Origin: an uncultured Flammeovirgaceae bacterium
GTDB lineage: Bacteria; Bacteroidota; Bacteroidia; Cytophagales; Cyclobacteriaceae
DNA length: 6,803 bases
Direction: 5' to 3'
Assembly (NCBI GenBank): GCA_937138955.1
Contig: CAKZPJ010000430.1
Coordinates: 1-6,803, forward strand
The position numbers and the translations under genes are program-made. Shown piece after piece: positions 1 to 5,339 of this stretch (the stretch's first letter is position 1; every line of letters starts with the position of its first letter). Below the pieces are notes generated by a model, which was not told the DNA's origin, did not search any database, and saw only the letters and a list, made by a program, of their open reading frames with translations.

Positions 1-1191
1 CTAAAGCAGAGTAATTTATTTGAATCACTCAACCTACGCTACTTTGGTCCAGTAGATGGACACGACGTAAACCACCTGGTAAGCGTAATGGAGGATCTGA
101 AAAAGATTCCTGGTCCCAAAATCCTACACTGTGTTACCGTCAAAGGCAAAGGCTATCTACAAGCTGAAAAAGATCAGACCAAGTGGCACGCTCCCGGTAA
201 GTTTGATAAACTGACCGGTGAAATTCGTAAGAAAGTGTACGATACGCCTCAGCCTCCCAAATATCAGCATGTATTCGGCGAAACTATTGTGGAGCTTGCT
301 AAGCAAAACGAGAAGATTGTTGGTATTACCCCAGCAATGCCTTCGGGCTCTTCTATGAATATTATGATGAGGGAGATGCCTGACCGCGCTTTTGATGTGG
401 GCATTGCCGAGCAACATGCAGTTACCTTTTCGGCGGGACTGGCTACGCAAGGGTTGACTCCATTTTGCAACATCTACAGCACCTTTATGCAGCGGGCCTA
501 CGATCAGGTTGTTCATGATGTATGCATTCAGAAACTTCCAGTAATTTTCTGCCTGGATCGAGCCGGAATTGCCGGAGCTGATGGTCCCACCCACCACGGA
601 GCTTATGACTTGGCATACATGCGTTGCTTACCTAATATTGTGGTTTCCGCACCTATGAACGAAGCAGAATTGCGGAACTTAATGTATACGGCTACACTAT
701 ATAAAGATGGTGCCTTCTCTATTCGCTATCCTCGGGGCCAAGGAGTTATGTCAAGTTGGCGAACTCCGGTAGAAGAGGTTTCGGTAGGCACAGGACGGTG
801 TGTACAAGACGGTGAAGAAGTGGCGATACTTACTATCGGCCATGTGGGTAATTATGCAGTAGAAGCCTGTGAAGTTTTAGAAAAAGAAGGGTTGCGTCCG
901 GCTCACTATGATCTTCGCTTTGTGAAACCGTTAGATGAAACACTGCTACACGAGGTATTCTCTAAGTTTCAGCGAGTGGTTACTGTAGAAGACGGCTGCT
1001 TACCAGGTGGTTTTGGTAGTGCCGTTCTAGAATTTATGGTAGATCAGGGATACACTGCTTCGGTAAAACGATTAGGAATGCCTGACCGGGTTATTGAGCA
1101 CGGTGAGCAAATACAGCTACATACTGAGTGTGGTTACGATCCAGCAAGTATCGCACAAGAAGTCCGGTTATTAGCGGGGATCGCTGTCTAG
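1..1191 (+). CDS. dxs: 1-deoxy-D-xylulose-5-phosphate synthase, 5'-truncated by the window edge
   Basis: Cytosolic thiamine-diphosphate enzyme that condenses pyruvate with glyceraldehyde 3-phosphate, giving DXP for the MEP isoprenoid pathway and also for thiamine and pyridoxal synthesis. The reading frame is open from base 1, well before the first ATG at 88, so the gene enters from the left; 396 codons plus TAG are present. The family runs to about 620-640 residues, so roughly 240 N-terminal residues, including most of the ThDP-binding domain, are outside. Counting codons from base 1: GPVDGHD at 16-22 ends the first domain. The transketolase pyrimidine-binding domain follows, with IAEQHAVTF, whose Glu137 corresponds to the catalytic Glu370 of E. 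coli Dxs, then STFMQRAYDQ and the GADGPTHHG loop near 192-200. The C-terminal transketolase domain includes RFVKPLDE and VTVEDG. No lesion is seen. It is convergent with the hydrolase gene and overlaps it by four bases. Confidence 0.97.
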   Translation, partial: LKQSNLFESLNLRYFGPVDGHDVNHLVSVMEDLKKIPGPKILHCVTVKGKGYLQAEKDQTKWHAPGKFDKLTGEIRKKVYDTPQPPKYQHVFGETIVELAKQNEKIVGITPAMPSGSSMNIMMREMPDRAFDVGIAEQHAVTFSAGLATQGLTPFCNIYSTFMQRAYDQVVHDVCIQKLPVIFCLDRAGIAGADGPTHHGAYDLAYMRCLPNIVVSAPMNEAELRNLMYTATLYKDGAFSIRYPRGQGVMSSWRTPVEEVSVGTGRCVQDGEEVAILTIGHVGNYAVEACEVLEKEGLRPAHYDLRFVKPLDETLLHEVFSKFQRVVTVEDGCLPGGFGSAVLEFMVDQGYTASVKRLGMPDRVIEHGEQIQLHTECGYDPASIAQEVRLLAGIAV

Positions 1192-2114
1192 TTTTCAGTA
1201 ACTTTTTCCACTTGACTAGTTGCGCGAGTTATGTACCCAATTACCTTTTTGTTGGCGATAATTTGATAGTGACCCATTCTTTGAGTGCGAACAAAAGTTG
1301 CATTCGGTACTACTGACCAAAGTTCTTCTCCTTTAGCAATGGGCACAGTTTGATCGTCCTCGTCGTAAATTAGATGAATACTGCTTTCAATAGTTTTAAG
1401 CTTCTTCCGTAAATCGAAGTAGTCTACAGATTGATGGTAGTACCTCTCTATAAAGTTACAAAACCGATCATATACATTTTCGTTGCACCCAGCTTGTTCA
1501 ATAATATCGTGAAAGAAGTACCGCACGTAGGGTGGAAATGCCATAAGAATTAAGTGCGTGGGGTGTAAATCAGGGGTGATCTCGGTCATTACCATTCCGG
1601 CAGCCAGACCACCTAAGGAGTAGCCGATCACAGTGTGGTATGGCGCATTTTTAATGTAGTGGTCTTTGAATACCTCAATAAATTCAGGTAAAGCGGTAGT
1701 TTCACCTTCCGAGTTTCCGTGCGCTTTCATATCAATACCTTCTACGACATACCCCTGCTCTACCAATGCTTCAATCATTCGGCGAAAATCAGCCGCCTTG
1801 GATCGCCAGCCGTGGCAAAGCAATACTTTTGGTCCTGATGTGCCCCAACGATAAGTAACAATTTTACACCCCTTATAATTAGTAGTAATTACAGCAGCTT
1901 TTTCTACCAACGCTGACTGAGCTTCTGAAAAGCGAGCTTTTCCCGGACGAACGAAATGCTGCCAAATAATTTGAGCTACTTTTCCGGGAGCCAAGTGTTG
2001 GAGTACTGGTAAGCTCTTTTTTAAAAAGACAAGTTCCCAATTAGATTTGGGCGGATGCGATGCGGGACGACCAGTATTTTTCCCATCGCCTTTAATAAGA
2101 ATCGGCTTCTTCAT
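1188..2114 (-). CDS. alpha/beta-hydrolase fold protein, substrate unknown
   Basis: A 308-residue serine hydrolase of the alpha/beta fold, probably cytoplasmic since no signal peptide is seen. The fold starts near residue 75. Visible elements are the oxyanion-hole motif HGW (101-103), the nucleophile elbow GYSLGG with Ser166, the acid Asp254 in DDQTVP, and His282 in MGHYQ, a complete catalytic triad. Residues 25-65 form a helical lead-in (LAPGKVAQIIW...FVRP) of a kind I recall from other Bacteroidota hydrolases. The substrate cannot be read from sequence; carboxylesters, lipids and thioesters are all possible. It lies 32 bases downstream of the TetR gene on the same strand, and a copy of the TetR palindrome sits in that gap, so control by the regulator is likely. 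The ATG at 2114 has no Shine-Dalgarno sequence. Its TAG stop shares the palindrome CTAG with the dxs stop. Confidence 0.9.
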   Translation of the reverse strand: MKKPILIKGDGKNTGRPASHPPKSNWELVFLKKSLPVLQHLAPGKVAQIIWQHFVRPGKARFSEAQSALVEKAAVITTNYKGCKIVTYRWGTSGPKVLLCHGWRSKAADFRRMIEALVEQGYVVEGIDMKAHGNSEGETTALPEFIEVFKDHYIKNAPYHTVIGYSLGGLAAGMVMTEITPDLHPTHLILMAFPPYVRYFFHDIIEQAGCNENVYDRFCNFIERYYHQSVDYFDLRKKLKTIESSIHLIYDEDDQTVPIAKGEELWSVVPNATFVRTQRMGHYQIIANKKVIGYITRATSQVEKVTEN

Positions 2115-2120
2115 ATATAA

Positions 2121-2134
2121 ATACCAATCGGTTT
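2121..2134. promoter_or_regulatory. Probable second TetR operator, between tetR and hydrolase
   Basis: ATACCAATCGGTTT matches the perfect palindrome ATACCGATCGGTAT in front of the TetR gene at 12 of 14 positions, keeping both ACC and GGT half-site cores. It lies in the 32-base gap ahead of the hydrolase, with its inner edge only six bases from the ATG. A weak -7-like TATTTATA overlaps it on the minus strand, but it matches TAnnTTTG at only four of six fixed positions and would place transcription start almost at the ATG. The site could repress an internal promoter or act as a roadblock to read-through. Operator function is inferred from sequence and position. Confidence 0.6.
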
Positions 2135-2146
2135 TTAAAAGTATAG

Positions 2147-2737
2147 TTATAGTGAGTATTGGTCAATTAGGTCAGTTAAAAATCGGCTCATACTAAGAAA
2201 GGAATCTTTATCCCCTTCTACTCTCGATACCATTATAGCTCCTTCAATAGCTCCATAAAATAGCATTACGAAGCCATCTATGTTTAAATCTTTACGCAAC
2301 TGTTTCTCTAAAATGCCCCGGTGCACAATCTGCCTAAGCGAATCTTTAATTTTGGCTATTAGTCGGACTACTTTAGTTCGTAACAGAGGATGGCTATCAT
2401 CAGCCTCTACCGCCGAGTTTAGTACGGGACAACCACCTGGAATTGGCGGATTTGGTACATATTCCTCATAATAGTGAAGAATTGCCTTTAACTTTAGGGG
2501 AGCAGTAGAAGCTCCTCGAATGCATTCGCGAACATTGCCTAAAACAATCTCCACCGCATAGTCGAATGCAGCAAAGGCAACTTCATCTTTACTATCAAAA
2601 TTAGCATAAATTGCCCCTTTAGTGATTCCGGTAGCGGCGGTAATATCAGATAATGAAGTTGCCTGATACCCTTTGGTATTAAACAAGGCGAGCGATTTAT
2701 TGATAATTAGCCTACGAGTAGCTTCGGGATTTCTCAT
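2147..2737 (-). CDS. TetR/AcrR-family transcriptional regulator
   Basis: A 196-residue DNA-binding repressor type. The N-terminal domain has the typical TetR arrangement: ATRRLIINKSLALFNTKGY (helix 1), then the helix-turn-helix SLSDITAATGITKGAIYANF at about 29-48, followed by FDSKDEV. The C-terminal ligand and dimerisation domain contains GGCPVLNSAVEADD (101-114); a GGCP...N...E stretch with a conserved Cys (here Cys103) recurs in one TetR subfamily. Length is normal. The ATG at 2737 suits the usual short lead before helix 1; no Shine-Dalgarno is visible. A perfect palindrome overlaps its own promoter, so autorepression is expected, and a degenerate copy precedes the downstream hydrolase, its likely main target. 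The ligand is unknown; a substrate or product of the hydrolase would be a reasonable guess, but nothing in the sequence shows it. Confidence 0.95.
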   Translation of the reverse strand: MRNPEATRRLIINKSLALFNTKGYQATSLSDITAATGITKGAIYANFDSKDEVAFAAFDYAVEIVLGNVRECIRGASTAPLKLKAILHYYEEYVPNPPIPGGCPVLNSAVEADDSHPLLRTKVVRLIAKIKDSLRQIVHRGILEKQLRKDLNIDGFVMLFYGAIEGAIMVSRVEGDKDSFLSMSRFLTDLIDQYSL

Positions 2738-2748
2738 AATATTCGCAA

Positions 2749-2779
2749 CAAAGATACCGATCGGTATTTAAATATGCAA
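2749..2779 (-). promoter_or_regulatory. Bacteroidota-type promoter of the TetR gene
   Basis: On the minus strand, TTG (bases 2779-2777) is followed after exactly 20 bases by TATCTTTG (2756-2749). This fits the Bacteroidota sigma consensus of a -33 TTG, a 19-21 base spacer and -7 TAnnTTTG, with all six fixed -7 positions matched. Transcription would start around 2742-2745, leaving a very short leader before the ATG at 2737. The operator palindrome fills the spacer's downstream end and the first three bases of the -7 box, the expected geometry for repression by blocking RNA polymerase. Confidence 0.75.
2754..2767. promoter_or_regulatory. TetR-type operator, perfect 14-bp palindrome
   Basis: ATACCGATCGGTAT is its own reverse complement over all 14 bases. 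ACCG/CGGT half-sites of this kind are common among TetR-family operators. It ends 16 bases before the TetR start codon and overlaps the -7 element on the minus strand. A 12-of-14 copy lies at 2121-2134 in front of the hydrolase. Binding by the adjacent regulator is inferred from position and symmetry. Confidence 0.8.
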
Positions 2780-2806
2780 TCCAATGGTCCCTAATTTGCT
2801 TAAGCT

Positions 2807-2825
2807 ATAGGATAATAAATCCTAT
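2807..2825. repeat. Inverted repeat, 7-bp arms with 5-base loop
   Basis: ATAGGAT at 2807-2813 and ATCCTAT at 2819-2825 are exact reverse complements around a five-base A/T loop. It lies about 70 bases upstream of the TetR start, beyond the promoter, and about 210 bases downstream of the PspC stop. The stem has only two G-C pairs and no following T-run on either strand, so it makes a poor intrinsic terminator. It could be a second regulator site or a chance palindrome. Confidence 0.4.
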
Positions 2826-3033
2826 CGTTCGAAAGCAACTGAGGAAGGAAACAATAACTTGACTTAAAGCAGTAATTTGACTGGCGAGAGAGTTTTGCTT
2901 TACAAATATTTTAAGCACAGGTTTTCACTACAAACTATTGAAGATTGCTAAAAACAAAGCGGGGTACTTCGCAGGCTTAGCTAGGCTTACAACAGTACAA
3001 TTCTGATAGGAAGAATCGAAGGATATTAAGAAT

Positions 3034-3210
3034 TTATTTCATTACCAGCCAAAGTATGAGATAGATAATACCGGGGGAACCCACACCAATGATAGCCGCA
3101 ATAGCGAAGACAATTCGTACTAGGGTAGCATCCCAACCAAAGTGATTAGCCAAGCCGCCACAAACGCCCGCAATAATTTTATTATGATAAGATAAGGTGA
3201 GTTTTGCCAT
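3034..3210 (-). CDS. PspC-domain small membrane protein (58 aa)
   Basis: A stand-alone PspC domain. The protein begins MAKLTLSYHNKIIAGVCGGL, continues ANHFGWDATLVRIVFAIAAI, and ends in a hydrophobic segment (about residues 31-57) with GVGSPGIIYLILW. This is the family pattern: a basic N-terminus, IAGVCGGLA (13-21), a short amphipathic link with a D-x-T-L-V-R motif, then a membrane helix with GxxxxIYLILW. In enterobacteria PspC is an inner-membrane sensor of the phage-shock response, but small stand-alone members are widespread in Bacteroidota and their role is not settled. It is much shorter than E. coli PspC (about 120 residues) because it lacks a C-terminal extension; the gene is nonetheless intact. 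The ATG at 3210 lies 49 bases after the stop of the upstream membrane-protein gene on the same strand, so co-transcription is possible. A 9-base direct repeat fills part of that gap. Confidence 0.9.
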   Translation of the reverse strand: MAKLTLSYHNKIIAGVCGGLANHFGWDATLVRIVFAIAAIIGVGSPGIIYLILWLVMK

Positions 3211-3241
3211 GTTTATAATAGGTTATGAAGTTGTTTATAAT
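3211..3241. repeat. Two 9-bp direct repeats 22 bases apart, just before the PspC start
   Basis: GTTTATAAT occurs at 3211-3219 and 3233-3241; read in the direction of the PspC gene it is ATTATAAAC, the second copy touching the ATG. The period of 22 bases is close to two helical turns, so a protein could bind both on the same face of the DNA. The copies are AT-rich and no promoter consensus is clear here, so chance is not excluded. Confidence 0.4.
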
Positions 3242-3259
3242 TGAAGTGGAAGTGGTAAT

Positions 3260-3838
3260 TCATACTTCTTCGTTTGTAAGTATACTCAAAACAGATTGTA
3301 CTTTTGCTTCAGTGTGATTGAGGGCATTTTGATACTTTCTACATTCATATATTGCCGGAAAATACAATGCAATTAAAATCCCAACTGTCATCGCCAAATT
3401 ATTAAATGGAAAGAAGGGGAAACTACCAGTAATAATTATCAGCATACCTACATAAATTCCTAGCATTCCCCAAATAGTGTACGAACCATAGTAGAATTTT
3501 AGCTTCTTGATGTATGTCTGACAACGTTCTAGTTGTTCAGCCAAAGTTTCAAGTTCGCTTATTTTGTCCTTTATTATCGCTAATTCTCTATCTCGAAAGT
3601 AGTGAAATACGCTGATCGACACGATGATGATGCAGCCTACTTTGGCTACTATTGAGGATAAAAAAAAGAATAGAATAGCAGGGACGAGAGCTATAATTGG
3701 TACTATAAAATTCCCCTTAAATATAGAGCTAATATACCTATCCATCGCTAGCAAATCATTCTTCAAATCAGCAAAGGTAGCAGCGTTGGCTCCGGTGCTA
3801 GAGCTAGTATGATTTTCAATGTAGGCAGGATTCACCAT
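3260..3838 (-). CDS. Unrecognised membrane protein, four predicted helices
   Basis: I do not recognise this 192-residue protein. It has a soluble N-terminus (1-43) without a signal peptide, two closely spaced hydrophobic segments (about 44-62 and 64-80), a charged, probably helical or coiled-coil stretch (about 82-115, rich in E, K and L), two more hydrophobic segments (about 121-139 and 147-165), and a short polar tail. Both ends and the central helix would lie on the same side, presumably the cytoplasm. The 180 bases 3301-3480 count to 62 G+C (34%), against 94 of 180 (52%) for bases 5701-5880 within gmd; Ile and Phe codons of the helices explain part of this. It is separated by 73 bases from fcl upstream and 49 from the PspC gene downstream, all on one strand. 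No good promoter consensus was found in the 73 bases. The ATG at 3838 is the natural start. Confidence 0.8.
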   Translation of the reverse strand: MVNPAYIENHTSSSTGANAATFADLKNDLLAMDRYISSIFKGNFIVPIIALVPAILFFFLSSIVAKVGCIIIVSISVFHYFRDRELAIIKDKISELETLAEQLERCQTYIKKLKFYYGSYTIWGMLGIYVGMLIIITGSFPFFPFNNLAMTVGILIALYFPAIYECRKYQNALNHTEAKVQSVLSILTNEEV

Positions 3839-3911
3839 TGCAGGTTTTGTATAGTTAGACAGAAATCTACTATTGTATACGGTGAAACTACGAAATAGTG
3901 TTACGCTGCCT

Positions 3912-4844
3912 CTAAATCGCTACTTCTTCTTGGTACTGTTGGTATACGGAAGTGATACCTTCTCGCAGGTCAATCTTATGCTTCCAGCCGTAGCTATGGA
4001 GCTTGCTTACGTCCATTAGTTTGCGAGGGGTGCCGTCCGGTTTGGAAGTATCGTGGGTTATCTCACCTTCAAAACCTACAATATCTTTAATGAGTAGAGC
4101 CAAATCTTTGATAGCAATATCTTCGCCAGTACCAATATTCACCAACTCGGGTTCGCTGTAGTGCTCCATCAAATAAACACAAGCTTCGGCCAGATCATCT
4201 ACGTGCAAAAACTCCCGCTTGGGGCTGCCGGTTCCCCAGATTTCTACATTCTCAGCATTGCTTTCTTTCGCTTCGTGAAACTTACGGATCAGAGCGGGTA
4301 ATACGTGAGAGTTATTGAGATCGTAGTTATCGTTAGGCCCATACAAATTGGTCGGCATGGAAGAGATAAAATCACACCCATACTGGGCTCGGTAATTTTC
4401 ACACAGCTTGATTCCGGCAATTTTGGCAATAGCGTAAGGTTCGTTAGTAGATTCTAGTGTTCCCGTGAGCAAGTATTCCTCTTTCAAAGGCTGATCAGCC
4501 ATCTTAGGATAGATGCAGGATGAACCCAAGAACTGCAACTTCTTCACCCCTTGCACATAACTCTGGTGAATCACATTATTCTGAATCATCAGGTTATCGT
4601 ACAGAAACTCACCCCGATAGGTGTTATTCGCGTGAATTCCACCTACTTTGGCTGCTGCCAAAAATACGTACTTGGGTTTCTCTGCGGCGAAAAAATCAGC
4701 GACAGCTTGCTGATTACGTAAGTCCAGCTCCGCCGAACGTCGGGTTACAAAATTATGATACCCTTTGCTTTGTAAGTTCCGCATAATAGCGGAGCCAACC
4801 ATCCCACGATGACCGGCAATATAAATTTTAGCTTCTTTTTCCAA
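3912..4844 (-). CDS. fcl: GDP-L-fucose synthase (GDP-4-keto-6-deoxy-D-mannose 3,5-epimerase/4-reductase)
   Basis: Last enzyme of the de novo GDP-L-fucose route: epimerises GDP-4-keto-6-deoxymannose at C3 and C5 and reduces C4 with NADPH, in the cytoplasm. It is an extended short-chain dehydrogenase. Numbered from the TTG at 4844 (310 residues): nucleotide-binding GHRGMVGSA (11-19), Ser108 and Cys110 in GSSCIYP, YAIAK with Tyr137 and Lys141, and His180 in NSHV. Each is one residue past its E. coli counterpart (Ser107, Cys109, Tyr136, Lys140, His179). [16 protein letters not shown] and [10 protein letters not shown] are near identical to E. coli. The frame has no ATG before the Rossmann motif; TTG at 4886 directly follows an in-frame stop and would add 14 residues and overlap the previous gene by 14 bases. 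TTG at 4844 gives [14 protein letters not shown], the usual family start, and is preferred. It sits 28 bases after the DUF29-like gene. Confidence 0.95.
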   Translation of the reverse strand: MEKEAKIYIAGHRGMVGSAIMRNLQSKGYHNFVTRRSAELDLRNQQAVADFFAAEKPKYVFLAAAKVGGIHANNTYRGEFLYDNLMIQNNVIHQSYVQGVKKLQFLGSSCIYPKMADQPLKEEYLLTGTLESTNEPYAIAKIAGIKLCENYRAQYGCDFISSMPTNLYGPNDNYDLNNSHVLPALIRKFHEAKESNAENVEIWGTGSPKREFLHVDDLAEACVYLMEHYSEPELVNIGTGEDIAIKDLALLIKDIVGFEGEITHDTSKPDGTPRKLMDVSKLHSYGWKHKIDLREGITSVYQQYQEEVAI

Positions 4845-4872
4845 AGTAGATAGATTAATATGTTGACCGTAC

Positions 4873-5298
4873 TTAGTCGTTAGCAATTAAACTCCGAGCA
4901 CCTTTCCTGATTTTTTCTACGTCAATACTATTCATCAAGTGGTTCCGGTCGTACTTTCCTTCGAATATTTCTACGCAGGCATTATCTAGCGCCTCTTCAA
5001 AAGCTTCCTCAACAATTTCGTTTAGCTCAGCTTCACTCGCATAATAGCCGCCAGTTTTTCGCCGTTTATTTACTCGTTTGATAGCTCGAACTGCATTTCT
5101 GACGGATAAATCCCACGACGTAGTAGTACGAGATTCTGCTTGTTGCTTAATGAGATGAATGAGCAAAATGACAGTATAGCTATAAACTTTATTGAGCTTA
5201 TCTTCCTTACTCATTTCCTCTAACTCGTCTACCAAACGAAGTGCAGTCGCATAATTTTTCTTTTGAATGTGCTGGCGTAACGTTGCAAGTTCTTCCAT
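4873..5298 (-). CDS. Small DUF29-like helical protein, function unknown
   Basis: A 141-residue cytoplasmic, mostly helical, highly charged protein with no signal peptide or membrane segment. The central part [17 protein letters not shown] (39-55), followed by a polar turn and [11 protein letters not shown] (61-71), resembles the LLxHLLKxxxx...SW...IR core of DUF29-family proteins known from cyanobacteria and other bacteria; the acidic [11 protein letters not shown] (24-34) before it also fits. The link is from memory of the pattern. A basic patch [11 protein letters not shown] lies at 74-84 and an acidic helix at about 89-106. It sits between gmd and fcl, 41 bases after gmd and 28 before fcl, and so is probably co-transcribed with them, yet no step of GDP-fucose synthesis needs it. 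A regulator, chaperone or passenger role are all possible. GC is about 42% over bases 4981-5160, lower than in gmd. A hairpin overlaps its ATG. Confidence 0.8.
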   Translation of the reverse strand: MEELATLRQHIQKKNYATALRLVDELEEMSKEDKLNKVYSYTVILLIHLIKQQAESRTTTSWDLSVRNAVRAIKRVNKRRKTGGYYASEAELNEIVEEAFEEALDNACVEIFEGKYDRNHLMNSIDVEKIRKGARSLIAND

Positions 5299-5320
5299 AA
5301 GATTTTGATCTTATAAAGAT
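5297..5320 (-). promoter_or_regulatory. Possible start-codon hairpin with alternative pairing
   Basis: In the transcript, read from 5320 to 5296, three short segments occur in order: AUCUU (5320-5316), AAGAU (5312-5308) and AUCUU (5303-5299). Segment 2 can pair with 1 (loop UAU) or with 3 (loop CAAA). The 2:3 stem extends to seven pairs, ATAAGAT/ATCTTAT, and takes in the A and U of the start codon of the DUF29-like gene. Only one pair is G-C, so stability is low. A role in limiting translation is inference. Confidence 0.35.
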
Positions 5321-5339
5321 AACCACACCTCGTTCAAAA

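Larger units (their letters stand above)
2738..3033. other. 296-base non-coding region
   Basis: No reading frame of useful length was found on either strand: the plus-strand ATGs at 2774 and 2784 stop within about ten codons, and no minus-strand ATG was seen between 2830 and 3033. The TetR-proximal end holds the promoter and operator. The rest contains the inverted repeat at 2807-2825 and two AGGCTTA copies (2973-2979 and 2983-2989) exactly 10 bases apart. I see no GC-rich hairpin with a T-run that would mark an intrinsic terminator for the PspC gene, and no tRNA. Confidence 0.6.

Noticed and set aside
157..597. Open frame of 146 codons on the minus strand
   Set aside because: It lies entirely antisense to the clearly conserved dxs coding sequence and encodes no recognisable motif; it is a shadow frame.
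2973..2989. Two AGGCTTA copies 10 bases apart as a regulator site
   Set aside because: Only seven bases each, with no nearby promoter or gene start; chance is a sufficient explanation.
3839..3911. Promoter or terminator between fcl and the membrane-protein gene
   Set aside because: TAGATTTC is one base off the -7 consensus but has no TTG at the right distance, and the best hairpin has only a four-pair stem, so neither is supported.
4520..4786. Open frame of 88 codons on the plus strand
   Set aside because: Antisense to the conserved part of fcl; the translation is low-complexity and has no family features.
5299..5339. Internal promoter ahead of the DUF29-like gene
   Set aside because: TATCTTTA is one base off the -7 consensus, but the nearest TTG is only 13 bases upstream instead of 19-21.
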